From assembly GCF_034180645.1 (NCBI RefSeq), contig NZ_JAXFNY010000006.1:1-64000 (forward strand): a stretch of DNA of 64,000 bases, read 5' to 3'. Below, piece after piece: positions 1 to 8,327 of the stretch. The translations under genes and the position numbers were made by a program. The notes beneath the pieces were generated by a model. It saw only the letters and a list, made by a program, of their open reading frames with translations. It had not been told where the DNA came from and did no database searches. Within the stretch, counting starts at the first letter, position 1; every line of letters starts with the position of its first letter. This DNA is from Mobiluncus sp034180645. GTDB taxonomy: Bacteria > Actinomycetota > Actinomycetes > Actinomycetales > Actinomycetaceae.

Positions 1-1766
1 TGTTTTTGTTAAACAGTCGCATGGGCCCATTTAGTGCCCCTCTGGGCATTACCCCAGAGGACCCCTTCTCCCGAAGTTACGGGGCTATGTTGCCGAGTTC
101 CTTAACGAGGTTTCTCTCGCGCGCCTTGGTATCTTTGTACCCTCCCACCTGTGTCGGTTTTGGTACGGGATGCGGGTTAGTGCGGACGGCCTTTTCTGGG
201 AAGCGTGGACACATGGCCTTGCCCCCGGCGTGCCGGAGGCTCGGAAGCCGCGTTCCCGCGGCCCCAAGGGATAACCATTGACCCTCGTCACTGTCCTTCT
301 CCAAACCGTCCTTAAACCCCCACATGTGCAGGAATGTTGGCCTGCTGTCCATCGACTACGCCTTTCGGCCTCGTCTTAGGTCCCGACTGACCCCGGGCGG
401 ACGAACCTGCCCCGGGAAGCCTTGGGATTCCGGCGACCAAGATTTTCACTTGGCTTTTCGTTACTCATGTCCGCATAATCACTAGCATCCGCTCCACGGC
501 CGCTTCCGCGCACCGCTTCGACGCTGAATGCTACGCTCTCCTACCGTCGTGCACAAGGCACGGCCCGCGAATTCGGTTCCGCGTTTACTCCCGATCATTT
601 TCGGCGCGGAGTCTCTCGAGTAGTCAGCTGTTACGCACTGTTTAAATGATGGCTGCCTCTAAGCCAACATCCTACCTGTCTGAGAGACTTCACTGCCTTA
701 GTGTGTTAACGCAGATTTGGGACCTTATTCGGCGGTCTTGGGCTGTTTCCCTTTCGACAATGAAGCTTAGCCCCCACTGTCTCACTCCCGGATATGCAGT
801 CGCGCCGGTCTTCGGAGTTTGACGGACTTCGGCATCCCGGTAGGGACCCTAGATCGATCAGTGCTCTACACCCGGCGGAAGTGTTGTCCGAGGCTGCCCC
901 TAAAGGCATTTCGGAGAGAACCAGCTATTACCCAGCTTGATAAGTCTTTCGCTCCAATCCTCAGCTCATCGAAGACCTTTTCAACGGTCACTCGTTCGCG
1001 CCTCCACCTCCCGTTACGGAGGCTTCACGCTGTCCAAGGATAGCTCGCATGGGCTTCGGGTCCAGCGCAACGAACTGGGATCGCCCTGTTCGGACTCGCT
1101 TTCGCTTCGGCTCCCCTTTCGGTTAGCCTCGCTCGCTGCGCTGACTCGCGGACTCATTATGCAAAAGGCAAACGGTCGCGTGCCGAAGCACGCTTCCATA
1201 GCTTGTGGACGTACGATTTCAGGTCTGTTTCACTCCGCTAGCAGCGGTTCTTTTCGCCTTTCCCTCGCGGTACTGGTTCGCTATCGGTCATCGGTGAGTG
1301 TTTAGCCTTGGAGAGTGGTCTCCCCTGATTCGGACGGCGTTTCACGTGCACCGTCCTAATTGGGATGCCGGTAGGTCCTGTCGGGTTTTCGGCTAAGGGG
1401 CTCTCACCCGCTGTGGCGCGACTTTCCAGTCGCTTCGCCTAACCGTTCAGGTACCACGTCCCGGTCCCGCAACCCCGGGGGGCAGGCCCCCCGGTTTGGG
1501 CTCCTGCGCTTTCGCTCGCCGCTACTCGCGCAATCTCTTTTGATTTCTCTTCCTGCAGGTACTGAGATGTTTCACTTCCCTGCGTGTCGCTCCCGCGGGC
1601 CATGTGTTCGCCCGAGGGCAGTGGGGGATGAGCCCCACTGGGTTGCCCCATTCGGAAACCTCCGGATCAGCGCCTGTTGACGGCTCCCCGGAGCTTGTCG
1701 CAGTCTTCCGCGTCCTTCCTCGCCTACCGATGCCAAGGCATCCGTCGTACGCCCGTATACGCTTAG
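1..1766 (-). rRNA. rrl: 23S ribosomal RNA, 5' portion (3' part lies outside the window)
   Basis: Read on the minus strand this is large-subunit rRNA. The 5' end shows the conserved GGATGCCTTGGCA block (near 1733-1745), and the left window edge reaches GCGACTGTTTAACAAAAACA, which lies near E. coli position 1780. The window therefore holds domains I-III and the start of IV. The 190-360 stretch lies about where actinobacteria carry their extra domain III helix (H54a insertion); I did not fold it. The exact 5' end is estimated to within a few bases. There is no 16S gene upstream; rpsG lies there instead. ORFs over this region are artefacts. Confidence 0.95.
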
Positions 1767-1849
1767 CAAGAAACTTTTCGCCTCGCTTCCGGACGGCCGA
1801 GCCGCCCGGTCTCGTATATGAGTTGTAATTCTCTTTATTCTCCAACCAG

Positions 1850-1864
1850 CAGTTTTCAAGGAAC
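1850..1864 (-). promoter_or_regulatory. boxA-like antitermination element in the 23S leader
   Basis: On the minus strand the leader reads GTTCCTTGAAAACTG about 85 bases before the mature 23S end. This matches the boxA consensus (TGTTCTTTGAAAAC-type) bound by NusB/S10 in rRNA leaders and spacers. It is what would normally sit in the 3' half of a 16S-23S spacer. Its presence supports transcription of this 23S gene as true rRNA. Confidence 0.6.
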
Positions 1865-1895
1865 GAATTCAACCCTCACGGGCGAACAGGTGCAT

Positions 1896-1925
1896 AGTAT
1901 ATCAATTTTTCGGCCTACCGCGCAA
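1896..1925 (-). promoter_or_regulatory. candidate promoter for the stand-alone 23S gene
   Basis: Minus-strand -10 TATACT (1896-1901), 18-base spacer, -35 TTGCGC (1920-1925). Transcription would start near 1888, about 120 bases before the mature 23S end and upstream of the boxA. It lies downstream of the rpsG terminator, so the 23S gene would need a promoter here. The -10 is strong and the -35 weak; no start-site data are available. Confidence 0.45.
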
Positions 1926-2019
1926 GGGGGGAAATTCAAATCTTGAGAGATTTCCAATTAATCACACAAATATACGATGAACAGTAAAAATAAGGTGAAA
2001 TACAAGACTGAATGAGAAG

Positions 2020-2051
2020 AACAACAAAAGCGCTGCGGTGAACCGCAGCGC
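2020..2051 (-). terminator. intrinsic terminator after rpsG
   Basis: Minus strand: a perfect 9-bp GC-rich stem (2043-2051 with 2030-2038) and a four-base loop, followed by TTTTGTTGTT. It ends the rpsL-rpsG transcript about 30 bases after the rpsG stop and separates it from the 23S gene. fusA and tuf, which normally follow rpsG, are absent here. Confidence 0.85.
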
Positions 2052-2082
2052 CCTGATGCCTGAAAAAGTGGAATCGATGTGA

Positions 2083-2592
2083 TTACCAAGCGTAATGCGC
2101 AAACGCCTTATTCGCAGCGGCCATCTTGTGGACGTCATCACGCTTCTTAATGACATTACCCTGACCAGCGAATGCATCGAGTATTTCGGCAGCGACAGCT
2201 GCCGGCATACCCATACCGTGACGTGCCGACGCATACTGCGTCGTCCAGCGGAGCGCAAGCGAAAGTTGACGATTCTCCTTGATCGGAGTCGGGACCGGAT
2301 AGGTCGTGCCACCAACGCGACGTGTCTTGACCTCGACCTGCGGCTTCATGTTCTCGATTGCGGACTGAACGACCTCAAGCGGAGACGCAAAGGTCTTCTC
2401 GTCTTTCACGAACTTCGACGGATCATCTTTCATCTTCTCGGCAATCTTTTCAATCGCACCATAGACGATCTTCTCCGCGACAGTCTTCTTGCCGTCCTTC
2501 ATGATGACGCGAATCATGTGCGCGACAAGTTCCGAATTGTATTTCGGGTCAAGAACAATGCGCTTGACAATGGCTTTACCTCTGCGGCTCAT
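2083..2592 (-). CDS. rpsG: 30S ribosomal protein S7
   Basis: Primary 16S rRNA-binding protein that nucleates assembly of the small-subunit head. The 169-residue product starts MSRRGKAIVKR and ends NKAFAHYAW, both standard for S7, and the VKTRRVGGTTYPVP beta-hairpin region is intact. The usual length is 156. The extra residues form an insertion of about 14 residues near 60-75 (after EKMKDDPSKF, through DEKTFASPLEVV). ATG start with GGGGAAG ahead of it, three bases after the rpsL stop, so the pair is co-translated. It is followed by a terminator rather than fusA, which is unusual. Confidence 0.97.
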   Translation of the reverse strand: MSRRGKAIVKRIVLDPKYNSELVAHMIRVIMKDGKKTVAEKIVYGAIEKIAEKMKDDPSKFVKDEKTFASPLEVVQSAIENMKPQVEVKTRRVGGTTYPVPTPIKENRQLSLALRWTTQYASARHGMGMPAAVAAEILDAFAGQGNVIKKRDDVHKMAAANKAFAHYAW

Positions 2593-2595
2593 GGA

Positions 2596-2982
2596 TTACT
2601 TCCCCTCTTCCTTCTTCTGACGCTTCATGCCGTACTTCGAACGGCTACGGTTGCGGCCCGCAACGCCCAGAGAGTCGAGCTTGCCACGAACAATGTGATA
2701 ACGAACGCCCGGAAGGTCCTTCACACGGCCACCGCGCACTAGCACGATGGAGTGTTCCTGAAGGTTGTGGCCAACGCCGGGAATATAGGCGCTGACTTCG
2801 ATGCCGGAAGAAAGACGCACACGAGCGACTTTACGCAGAGCCGAGTTCGGCTTCTTCGGGGTGGTGGTGTACACACGAGTGCACACGCCACGACGCTGCG
2901 GAGAGCCTGCCAAGGCCGGGGTCTTGGACTTCGTGCGCTTGCTGGTACGTCCTTGGTGGACGAGTTGTTCAATGGTAGGCAC
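2596..2982 (-). CDS. rpsL: 30S ribosomal protein S12
   Basis: Decoding-centre protein of the small subunit. 128 residues, starting VPTIEQLVHQGR from a GTG codon with GGAG five bases upstream; an in-frame upstream extension lacks this signal and does not look like S12. The conserved KKPNSALRKVARVRL and RVKDLPGVRYH segments carry the lysines equivalent to K43 and K88 unchanged, so no classical streptomycin-resistance substitution is visible. First gene of the rpsL-rpsG unit, with a promoter about 200 bases upstream. Confidence 0.97.
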   Translation of the reverse strand: MPTIEQLVHQGRTSKRTKSKTPALAGSPQRRGVCTRVYTTTPKKPNSALRKVARVRLSSGIEVSAYIPGVGHNLQEHSIVLVRGGRVKDLPGVRYHIVRGKLDSLGVAGRNRSRSKYGMKRQKKEEGK

Positions 2983-3197
2983 AGTAACTCCGTTTCTAGA
3001 ATTTGTCTGGAATCTAAGGCTTTGTAGCCGCCCCGCGGACATAGCTGTACCGTCCGGGGGCCGGTCCGCCTTCCTTTGAGTCCTTGGTTCAAGAACGGCA
3101 TTTTAGGTTGCGTCCGGAGCTCGAACGGAGCGAGCCCGCTGTTCGCGCGAGTTTCTTCGCACGACTCTGGGTGACTAAAAACAGACACCAAAAAGCA

Positions 3198-3226
3198 ATC
3201 TTACCAAAACAGCACAGCCGCGACAA
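3198..3226 (-). promoter_or_regulatory. candidate promoter of rpsL-rpsG
   Basis: Minus strand: -35 TTGTCG (3221-3226), 17-base spacer, -10 TAAGAT (3198-3203). Start expected near 3190, giving a leader of about 208 bases. The 2983-3272 gap otherwise holds only this leader and the opposing CPBP promoter; no further gene is seen in it. Confidence 0.5.
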
Positions 3227-3260
3227 AACCGGTCGTGAAGCTGACCAAATCTGGCTGCAC

Positions 3261-3266
3261 TATAAT
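3261..3266 (+). promoter_or_regulatory. -10 element of a leaderless CPBP transcript
   Basis: A perfect TATAAT ends exactly six bases before the ATG at 3273, so transcription should begin at or next to the start codon. No Shine-Dalgarno sequence precedes that ATG. No good -35 is visible. This sets the choice of start over an in-frame upstream GTG at 3084. Confidence 0.55.
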
Positions 3267-3272
3267 ACAGTC

Positions 3273-4232
3273 ATGAGCAAAGACCAGCCCGAACCTCAGC
3301 ACTCCGAGCCCGTCGAACACGCCGCGGACAGTCCCCTGGCAGCCGCAAGTACCGCCAAAGCACGCTTGGCCGGGGAAAAGGGCGTGTGGATGCAAGCGAC
3401 TTTGCTGCCCCTGGCGCTGATTGGGGTCTACCTGGTGGTTACCGGTTTGGCATTGAATATCTATGATGCCGTGGCGGGCACCGGCAACTCGCCCCAGGGA
3501 ATTTTTGACGCGCCTCTAGCGCTAGGGTTTTGCGGTCTGATCCTGTGCATCGCAGAGATTGCCGTGTACCGCTTCCTGGTGGGCTTGTTTGCGAAACGCC
3601 AAGTGTCGGAGCTCGCGGTCAAACCAGCATTGCCCGAAACCCTGGCGGGAATTGCTGTGGGGGCGGGACTGGTGAGCCTGCCGATGCTGATCTTGTGGGC
3701 CAGCGGGCACTGGCAGCTGGTAAAGGTCAGTATCGAGCCCGGCGTGGGTCTGGGCATAGCTATGGGTCTCATGTCTTGCGTGTGGGAAGAACTGCTGTTC
3801 CGCGGGGTAATGGTGCGGCTCTTTGACCGAGCCTGGGGGCCGGTGTGGGCCATCACCATGTCCACCGTAGTGTTCGGAGGGCTACACCTGATGAATCCCG
3901 GAATGACTGGAATGGGCGTCGTCGCCCTGGCTCTCAGCGGTGGACCGCTACTGGGAGCGGCCTACCTGTGGAAACACCGGCTGTGGTTTCCTATCGGGCT
4001 GCACTTTGGATGGAACGCGATGCAGGGCTCTTTTTGGGGGTCGATTGTGTCCGGTACCGGGGAACAACGCGGGCTCTTACAAGGGACTTTCGTCGGCCCC
4101 GAATGGATTACCGGCGGCAGCGTCGGGGTGGAAGGTTCTTTCCTAACCGCCATCGTTTGCTTGGTCGCCACGACACTAATCGTGCTACAAATGCGCCGGC
4201 ACCCTGAAAGCCCGGATTTGCCTCAGAAATGA
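3273..4232 (+). CDS. CPBP family intramembrane glutamic protease
   Basis: 319-residue multi-pass membrane protein of the CPBP/Abi (CAAX protease and bacteriocin-processing) family. Conserved motif 1 EExxxR is seen as WEELLFRG, motif 2 as GGLHLMNP, and motif 3 as LHFGWN; these supply the glutamate, histidine and asparagine residues of the membrane active site. The N-terminal 35 or so residues are polar and Pro/Glu-rich; at least six hydrophobic segments follow. Substrates of bacterial family members are mostly unknown and I cannot infer one here. The start is fixed by a TATAAT six bases upstream (leaderless). Followed after 97 bases by a DUF808 gene with its own ribosome site. Confidence 0.85.
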   Translation: MSKDQPEPQHSEPVEHAADSPLAAASTAKARLAGEKGVWMQATLLPLALIGVYLVVTGLALNIYDAVAGTGNSPQGIFDAPLALGFCGLILCIAEIAVYRFLVGLFAKRQVSELAVKPALPETLAGIAVGAGLVSLPMLILWASGHWQLVKVSIEPGVGLGIAMGLMSCVWEELLFRGVMVRLFDRAWGPVWAITMSTVVFGGLHLMNPGMTGMGVVALALSGGPLLGAAYLWKHRLWFPIGLHFGWNAMQGSFWGSIVSGTGEQRGLLQGTFVGPEWITGGSVGVEGSFLTAIVCLVATTLIVLQMRRHPESPDLPQK

Positions 4233-4329
4233 GCTGGTGAACTGGAGTAACCCGGCAGGTAATGATTGCACCGGTCGCGAGTCTCGGGGGAATACGTTTA
4301 GACTGAAAACCGATTTGGGGAGGTAAATA

Positions 4330-5298
4330 TTGTCAGCTGGGTTGTTGGCGCTACTGGATGACGTGGCGGCTCTGGCGAAAGCCGCAGCCACTTCACTTGA
4401 CGACGTGACGGGGGTAGCGGCCCGGGCCAGCGGCAAGGCCGTTGGGGTCGTGATTGACGATACTGCCGTCACCCCGCAGTATGTAGCAAGGATAGCCCCG
4501 AAACGAGAACTTCCGGTCATCGCCAAGATTGCCCGCGGCTCAATCATTAATAAAGCCGGAATCCTGGTGGTTGCGCTGCTGTTGAATTATTTTCTGCCCG
4601 CCGCCCTCACCCCCATCTTGATGGTGGGAGGGACATACTTATGTTTTGAAGGCTCCGAAAAAATTTTGGGCCAGTTTTTCCACCACCAGACTGGCGCTGT
4701 CGACAACACTCCAACCTCAACTAACGCCGCAGAGGAAGAAAAACGCATCGTCCGGGGAGCCACCCGCACGGACCTCATCTTGTCCACCGAAATTATGGTG
4801 GTGGCCCTAAATGAGGTCCGCACGCAGAGCCTGGCAACGCAAATCGGGGTCCTGATTGTGGTAGCTATCCTGATTACAGCGTTGGTCTATGGAGTGGTTG
4901 CGCTGCTGGTAAAAATGGATGACGTGGGCTTGGCGCTGAGCCGCACCCATCACAAAGTCTCCCAGGTCATTGGGCTGATGCTGATTCGCCTGATGCCCAC
5001 TGTCCTCAAGGTTCTTTCGACAGTCGGGGTCGCGGCGATGCTGTGGGTGGGAGGACACCTGTTCTTTAGCGGACTAGCTGAACTGGGGATGCCTCTCATA
5101 TTTGGATTTATGCAGGCTTGTGGTCACGCGATAGCGAGTACTCTGCCGGTGGCTGGCGCGGCCGGTGCTTGGCTCACAGAAACCTTATTAGCTATGTTGC
5201 TGGGCTTGGGTCTCGGTGCCATGGTGACGGTAACGGTTTGGGGTATTAGCGCCATCGTAAAGCGAATTCGTCGGAAAAATAGGCCGGAAGAACCCTAG
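4330..5298 (+). CDS. DUF808 (YedI-like) inner-membrane protein
   Basis: 322 residues. The N-terminus SAGLLALLDDVAALAKAA and the VDDTAVTPQYV-like stretch (VIDDTAVTPQYVARIAPKRE) are hallmarks of DUF808. Hydrophobic segments lie near 75-100, 165-190, 215-245, 250-270 and 285-305. Function unknown in all organisms I know of. TTG start at 4330, preceded by GGGGAGG with seven-base spacing, so the unusual codon is well supported. It faces disA tail to tail with 24 bases between, and I see no convincing terminator there. Confidence 0.85.
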   Translation: MSAGLLALLDDVAALAKAAATSLDDVTGVAARASGKAVGVVIDDTAVTPQYVARIAPKRELPVIAKIARGSIINKAGILVVALLLNYFLPAALTPILMVGGTYLCFEGSEKILGQFFHHQTGAVDNTPTSTNAAEEEKRIVRGATRTDLILSTEIMVVALNEVRTQSLATQIGVLIVVAILITALVYGVVALLVKMDDVGLALSRTHHKVSQVIGLMLIRLMPTVLKVLSTVGVAAMLWVGGHLFFSGLAELGMPLIFGFMQACGHAIASTLPVAGAAGAWLTETLLAMLLGLGLGAMVTVTVWGISAIVKRIRRKNRPEEP

Positions 5299-5322
5299 CG
5301 AGACACCGTCACCGAGGCGGGT

Positions 5323-6396
5323 TTAGGAGTGGGAGGTGATTCGTTCCAAAGCCGAGTTTTCCACGACCTGTTCCAGACTGTCGTGAATAATTTTGGCGCG
5401 TCCCGGTCCCACTCCATCGATTTCCATCAGTTCTTCGGTGGAAACCTCTAGCAGCTCAGACAAGGTCCCCCACCGGCGCGTAATCGCCTCGACGATATGG
5501 GCGGGAAGCCGCGGAATCCGCGCCAGCATCCGCAAACCGCGGGCGCTCAAAGGAATCTCGAGGATTTCCGAACCCATCCCGTTCACCCCGATAATGCGGG
5601 CCACCAAGCTCAAATCCAACAGTTCCGCATCGTCCAGTTCACCCAGTCGATTCACAATCTTTTCCTCTGAATATTCATCGGGAATATAGTCACGAATCAA
5701 CAGGGAACGGTTCACCGCAAAGCCGCGCATCAGCTCGGATTGCTGCATTTTCAGCAGACGCCCGTGTTCACCCAGCTGAATGAGCATATCGGAAACTTCA
5801 TGTCCGACCCGGCGCACCATTTCTTGACGTTGCACCACCAGCGCCACGTCACGAGCAGTAACCATGTCATCGATTTCCATGGCGGTCAACGAGTCAGAGA
5901 CTTCATTCAAACGAGTCCGATATTTTTCCAAGGTGTCAATCGCCAGAGACGCACGAGTCAGCAGGGTTTCCGGGTCTTCCAAGACGTAGCGTTTATTGCC
6001 CAGATACAGCGAAATGGCCCGGAGGGAATGCGATACGGCAATGACCGGGTTGCCGCTTTGCACCGCGACGCGGTGGGCGGTGCGGTGTCTCATCCCGGAT
6101 TCAGTCGTGGGTATGGAAGGATCTGGAAGCAGCTGGACGTTAGCGCGGCGAATCCGCCATTTATTTGGGTCGATGATGACTGCGCCATCCATTTTGCACA
6201 GTTCCCGCAGCCGCGTGGCCGAGAAATCAATGTCGAACTCAAAGCCGTCCGAACAAATCCTTCTGATGTGGTCCTCGTAGCCCAAAACCACTAGGGCGCC
6301 GGCATGAGCCCGGATGACCCGATCGAGTCCGTCGCGCAGCTCCGTGCCCGGAGCCAACATGGTAATCACTTCCCGGAATCTCTGCGCGTCGTTCAT
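5323..6396 (-). CDS. disA: DNA integrity scanning diadenylate cyclase DisA
   Basis: Makes cyclic di-AMP from two ATP. 357 residues, the usual DisA length. The N-terminal DAC domain has DGA at 70-72 (KMDGAVIID) and RHR at 103-105 (GMRHRTAHR), the ATP and metal-binding motifs. A helical linker follows, then a C-terminal helix-hairpin-helix DNA-binding part (EIDGVGPGRAK near 325-340). It starts four bases after an upstream gene of unknown function and is probably translated from the same mRNA. radA, its partner in many genomes, is not adjacent. I found no ydaO-type c-di-AMP riboswitch elsewhere in the window. Confidence 0.96.
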   Translation of the reverse strand: MNDAQRFREVITMLAPGTELRDGLDRVIRAHAGALVVLGYEDHIRRICSDGFEFDIDFSATRLRELCKMDGAVIIDPNKWRIRRANVQLLPDPSIPTTESGMRHRTAHRVAVQSGNPVIAVSHSLRAISLYLGNKRYVLEDPETLLTRASLAIDTLEKYRTRLNEVSDSLTAMEIDDMVTARDVALVVQRQEMVRRVGHEVSDMLIQLGEHGRLLKMQQSELMRGFAVNRSLLIRDYIPDEYSEEKIVNRLGELDDAELLDLSLVARIIGVNGMGSEILEIPLSARGLRMLARIPRLPAHIVEAITRRWGTLSELLEVSTEELMEIDGVGPGRAKIIHDSLEQVVENSALERITSHS

Positions 6397-6400
6397 GGTT

Positions 6401-7213
6401 TTATCCTACTGTTTTCGCGGGGTTTTCGTTACTGGTTTCCGGCGGATTTTCCGGCGCTGGGGTGGGAGCGGGGAGCGGATTCTGCAGAGCAAAGACGGTT
6501 TCTGGCCCGGTAACGGCTCCATTCCACACCGGGTTGAGGCGATAAGTACCGGCAGTTGCGACGTTACTGGCTGGCGAACAATCCGCGTTATGCACCAGAC
6601 CGTCCCAGTTCAGAATTTGTTTCCAAGTCATGCCGCGGTCCAGCAACAGTTGCTGTGTCGGGGCATCCGTGGGTTGGCAGCTAGTCGAGTTGAAAATGAT
6701 TTGGTTGCCCGAAATGATTTGCATCCCTACCTTCGCGGGGTCAATCATCACGGTGCAGGCGGTTTTACCGGTGTTGTGCACAGTCATTTCAGCCTGATCC
6801 CCAGCCCCGACATTAATCACGGCGCTGGGATGAGTTAGTGCAACCTCCAGGGAGTTGTCCGGGCAGGGCTTCGGTGGGGGAAAAGTGCGTTCTTCCATCC
6901 GCATTTGATAAGCCTTAGCCTCGGCCGTCTGGGCGGTTTGCCACCGGGTAAATGCGGCCGCGACCTCACGAATCGCTAACACCATTCCCACGATTGCCAG
7001 AATTACAATCGCCAGAGCAATCAGACGGTTGCGCCGAATTTGGGCCTCAGTGTACTTTGGCGGACGCGGCTTTCCATGGTTTTTCGGCGTTTTTCCGGTG
7101 GTCCTGGACGGTGATTTACGCGCTGTGGTGGTTCCGGATTTCCTACCGTTTGGGGACACCGTAGAGCGCGACTGTTTCGCCGCGCGTTGTTTGTCTGTGT
7201 CAGTGTCCACCAT
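6401..7213 (-). CDS. conserved hypothetical membrane-anchored protein, upstream of disA
   Basis: I do not recognise a named family with confidence. 270 residues: a very basic Ser/Thr/Lys/Arg-rich cytoplasmic N-terminus (1-63), one membrane helix (about 64-82), and an extracytoplasmic part with three cysteines besides the one near the helix (PCPDNS, KTACTV, SSCQP, NADCSP), ending in a Pro-rich tail. The middle part, with paired Cys and a VINVGAGDQAEMTVHN stretch, resembles small secreted beta-sandwich domains of the DUF4232 type, but this is only an impression. Start is ATG or the next codon GTG; AGGAG fits the GTG better. Disa follows after four bases. Confidence 0.7.
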   Translation of the reverse strand: MVDTDTDKQRAAKQSRSTVSPNGRKSGTTTARKSPSRTTGKTPKNHGKPRPPKYTEAQIRRNRLIALAIVILAIVGMVLAIREVAAAFTRWQTAQTAEAKAYQMRMEERTFPPPKPCPDNSLEVALTHPSAVINVGAGDQAEMTVHNTGKTACTVMIDPAKVGMQIISGNQIIFNSTSCQPTDAPTQQLLLDRGMTWKQILNWDGLVHNADCSPASNVATAGTYRLNPVWNGAVTGPETVFALQNPLPAPTPAPENPPETSNENPAKTVG

Positions 7214-7297
7214 GCTCCTAAGTTACGGCTTAGAAACGCAAAACCCGAAAGTCCACGCCGTTAGTTGTTAGAATTTTGTCAAAACGAAGGAGTTTTC

Positions 7298-7807
7298 ATG
7301 AGCGCGTCCACAAGGCACGAGTCCTCCGGCCGGGGTTCACATGGCCAGATAGTTACCCCCCACCAACTCGCAATCACCGGCATCGGTTCCCTGCTGACCT
7401 TTGCCTGGTACGCCTCCCCGGATTTATTTACGGAAAAGAAACCGAGAGCCTTGGTGCGCCTGGGTATTATCCCCGCTTTGACGGCTTTGACCGCTTTGGT
7501 GGCACGGGATACTGTCACCGCAGTACGTGATGACATCGCCTCGGAAAGTCCCGATCAAGAGGCGTGGGAAATGACCAGCGACAACGTGAAGTTTGATCCG
7601 AAAAACCTGGATTGGCGCGTGCTGATACTTCTGGGAGCTTTCGGAACGGTATTACTGGGTTGCAGTATTTGGCTTGAGTTCTGGTTGTTCCGCCGTGGCG
7701 AGCGTCGCCGTAAGTCCGGGGTGAAACTGGCTCATACCCGTCAAGCTATCCCCATTTCCCTGCTGTTCGCCGCGGGCTACTTGGTTGACGACGCACAAAC
7801 AAACTGA
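7298..7807 (+). CDS. hypothetical membrane protein
   Basis: 169 residues, not recognised. Four hydrophobic segments: near 36-58 (including LLTFAWYASPDLF), 66-85, 117-140 (ending LEFWLFRRGERRRK, positive-inside), and 148-165. A soluble acidic loop (90-115) separates the second and third. The ATG at 7298 has AAGGAG six bases upstream and is preferred over an in-frame upstream TTG. Stands alone, divergent from the disA unit; faces DUF3180 tail to tail. Confidence 0.7.
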   Translation: MSASTRHESSGRGSHGQIVTPHQLAITGIGSLLTFAWYASPDLFTEKKPRALVRLGIIPALTALTALVARDTVTAVRDDIASESPDQEAWEMTSDNVKFDPKNLDWRVLILLGAFGTVLLGCSIWLEFWLFRRGERRRKSGVKLAHTRQAIPISLLFAAGYLVDDAQTN

Positions 7808-7844
7808 TGCCAGCGCCGGTTTGAGAGGCTTTCGCCCCACCTAT

Positions 7845-8327
7845 CTAAGCTGCTTCCGGGGTCGCTCCGGGCGAGGATTGAGATTTCGGGTCCTCCGGGT
7901 CAATGGTGCAGACTTTTTCGATGACCAGCCCGGTTACCACCATAAATACCGCGCCGATAACCGCCACAATCTTTTTCCATAATGTCTCTGCCAGAGCATC
8001 GTTTCCCAGGTTTGCCAGGATAAAGATGCTCTGTGCCCCAAAATAGCCCAAGAAAATAGCACCGGTGTGCGACAGGGCTAGAGACAGCGCCGCCACCCGA
8101 GCGGCCCCCACCGCGCTCATCCAGGTCGCCTGACGCTTCTTGAGCCTCTGCACGTGCGCCGCCAACCAGGCACTCAAGAGGGAAATAATCAGGGCGACCA
8201 AACCAAACTCCACACCGTCACGCGGCAACGAGGCGCCTTGGTTGTACATGAAATTCAACAACGAGGCGCTTAGGGCTCCCACCACCACGGTCAAGAGCAC
8301 CAGAACGATGGGTTTCGTGTGGCTCAT
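7845..8327 (-). CDS. DUF3180 membrane protein
   Basis: 160-residue protein with four predicted membrane helices, the usual size and topology for DUF3180, which in actinobacteria follows the folate genes. Function unknown. The ATG overlaps the folB-folK stop by one base (TGATG), so translation is coupled to the upstream gene. An in-frame upstream start would run ten codons into folK and is not needed. Last gene of the ftsH-folE-folP-folBK unit. Confidence 0.85.
   Translation of the reverse strand: MSHTKPIVLVLLTVVVGALSASLLNFMYNQGASLPRDGVEFGLVALIISLLSAWLAAHVQRLKKRQATWMSAVGAARVAALSLALSHTGAIFLGYFGAQSIFILANLGNDALAETLWKKIVAVIGAVFMVVTGLVIEKVCTIDPEDPKSQSSPGATPEAA

Noticed and set aside
6..1872. Several ORFs of 60-122 codons on both strands at the left edge
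   Set aside because: They lie inside the 23S rRNA gene and its leader; no ribosome sites or recognisable products.
3084..3272. In-frame upstream extension of the CPBP gene
   Set aside because: It would cross the promoter region of rpsL and the gene's own TATAAT, has no ribosome site and encodes no conserved segment.
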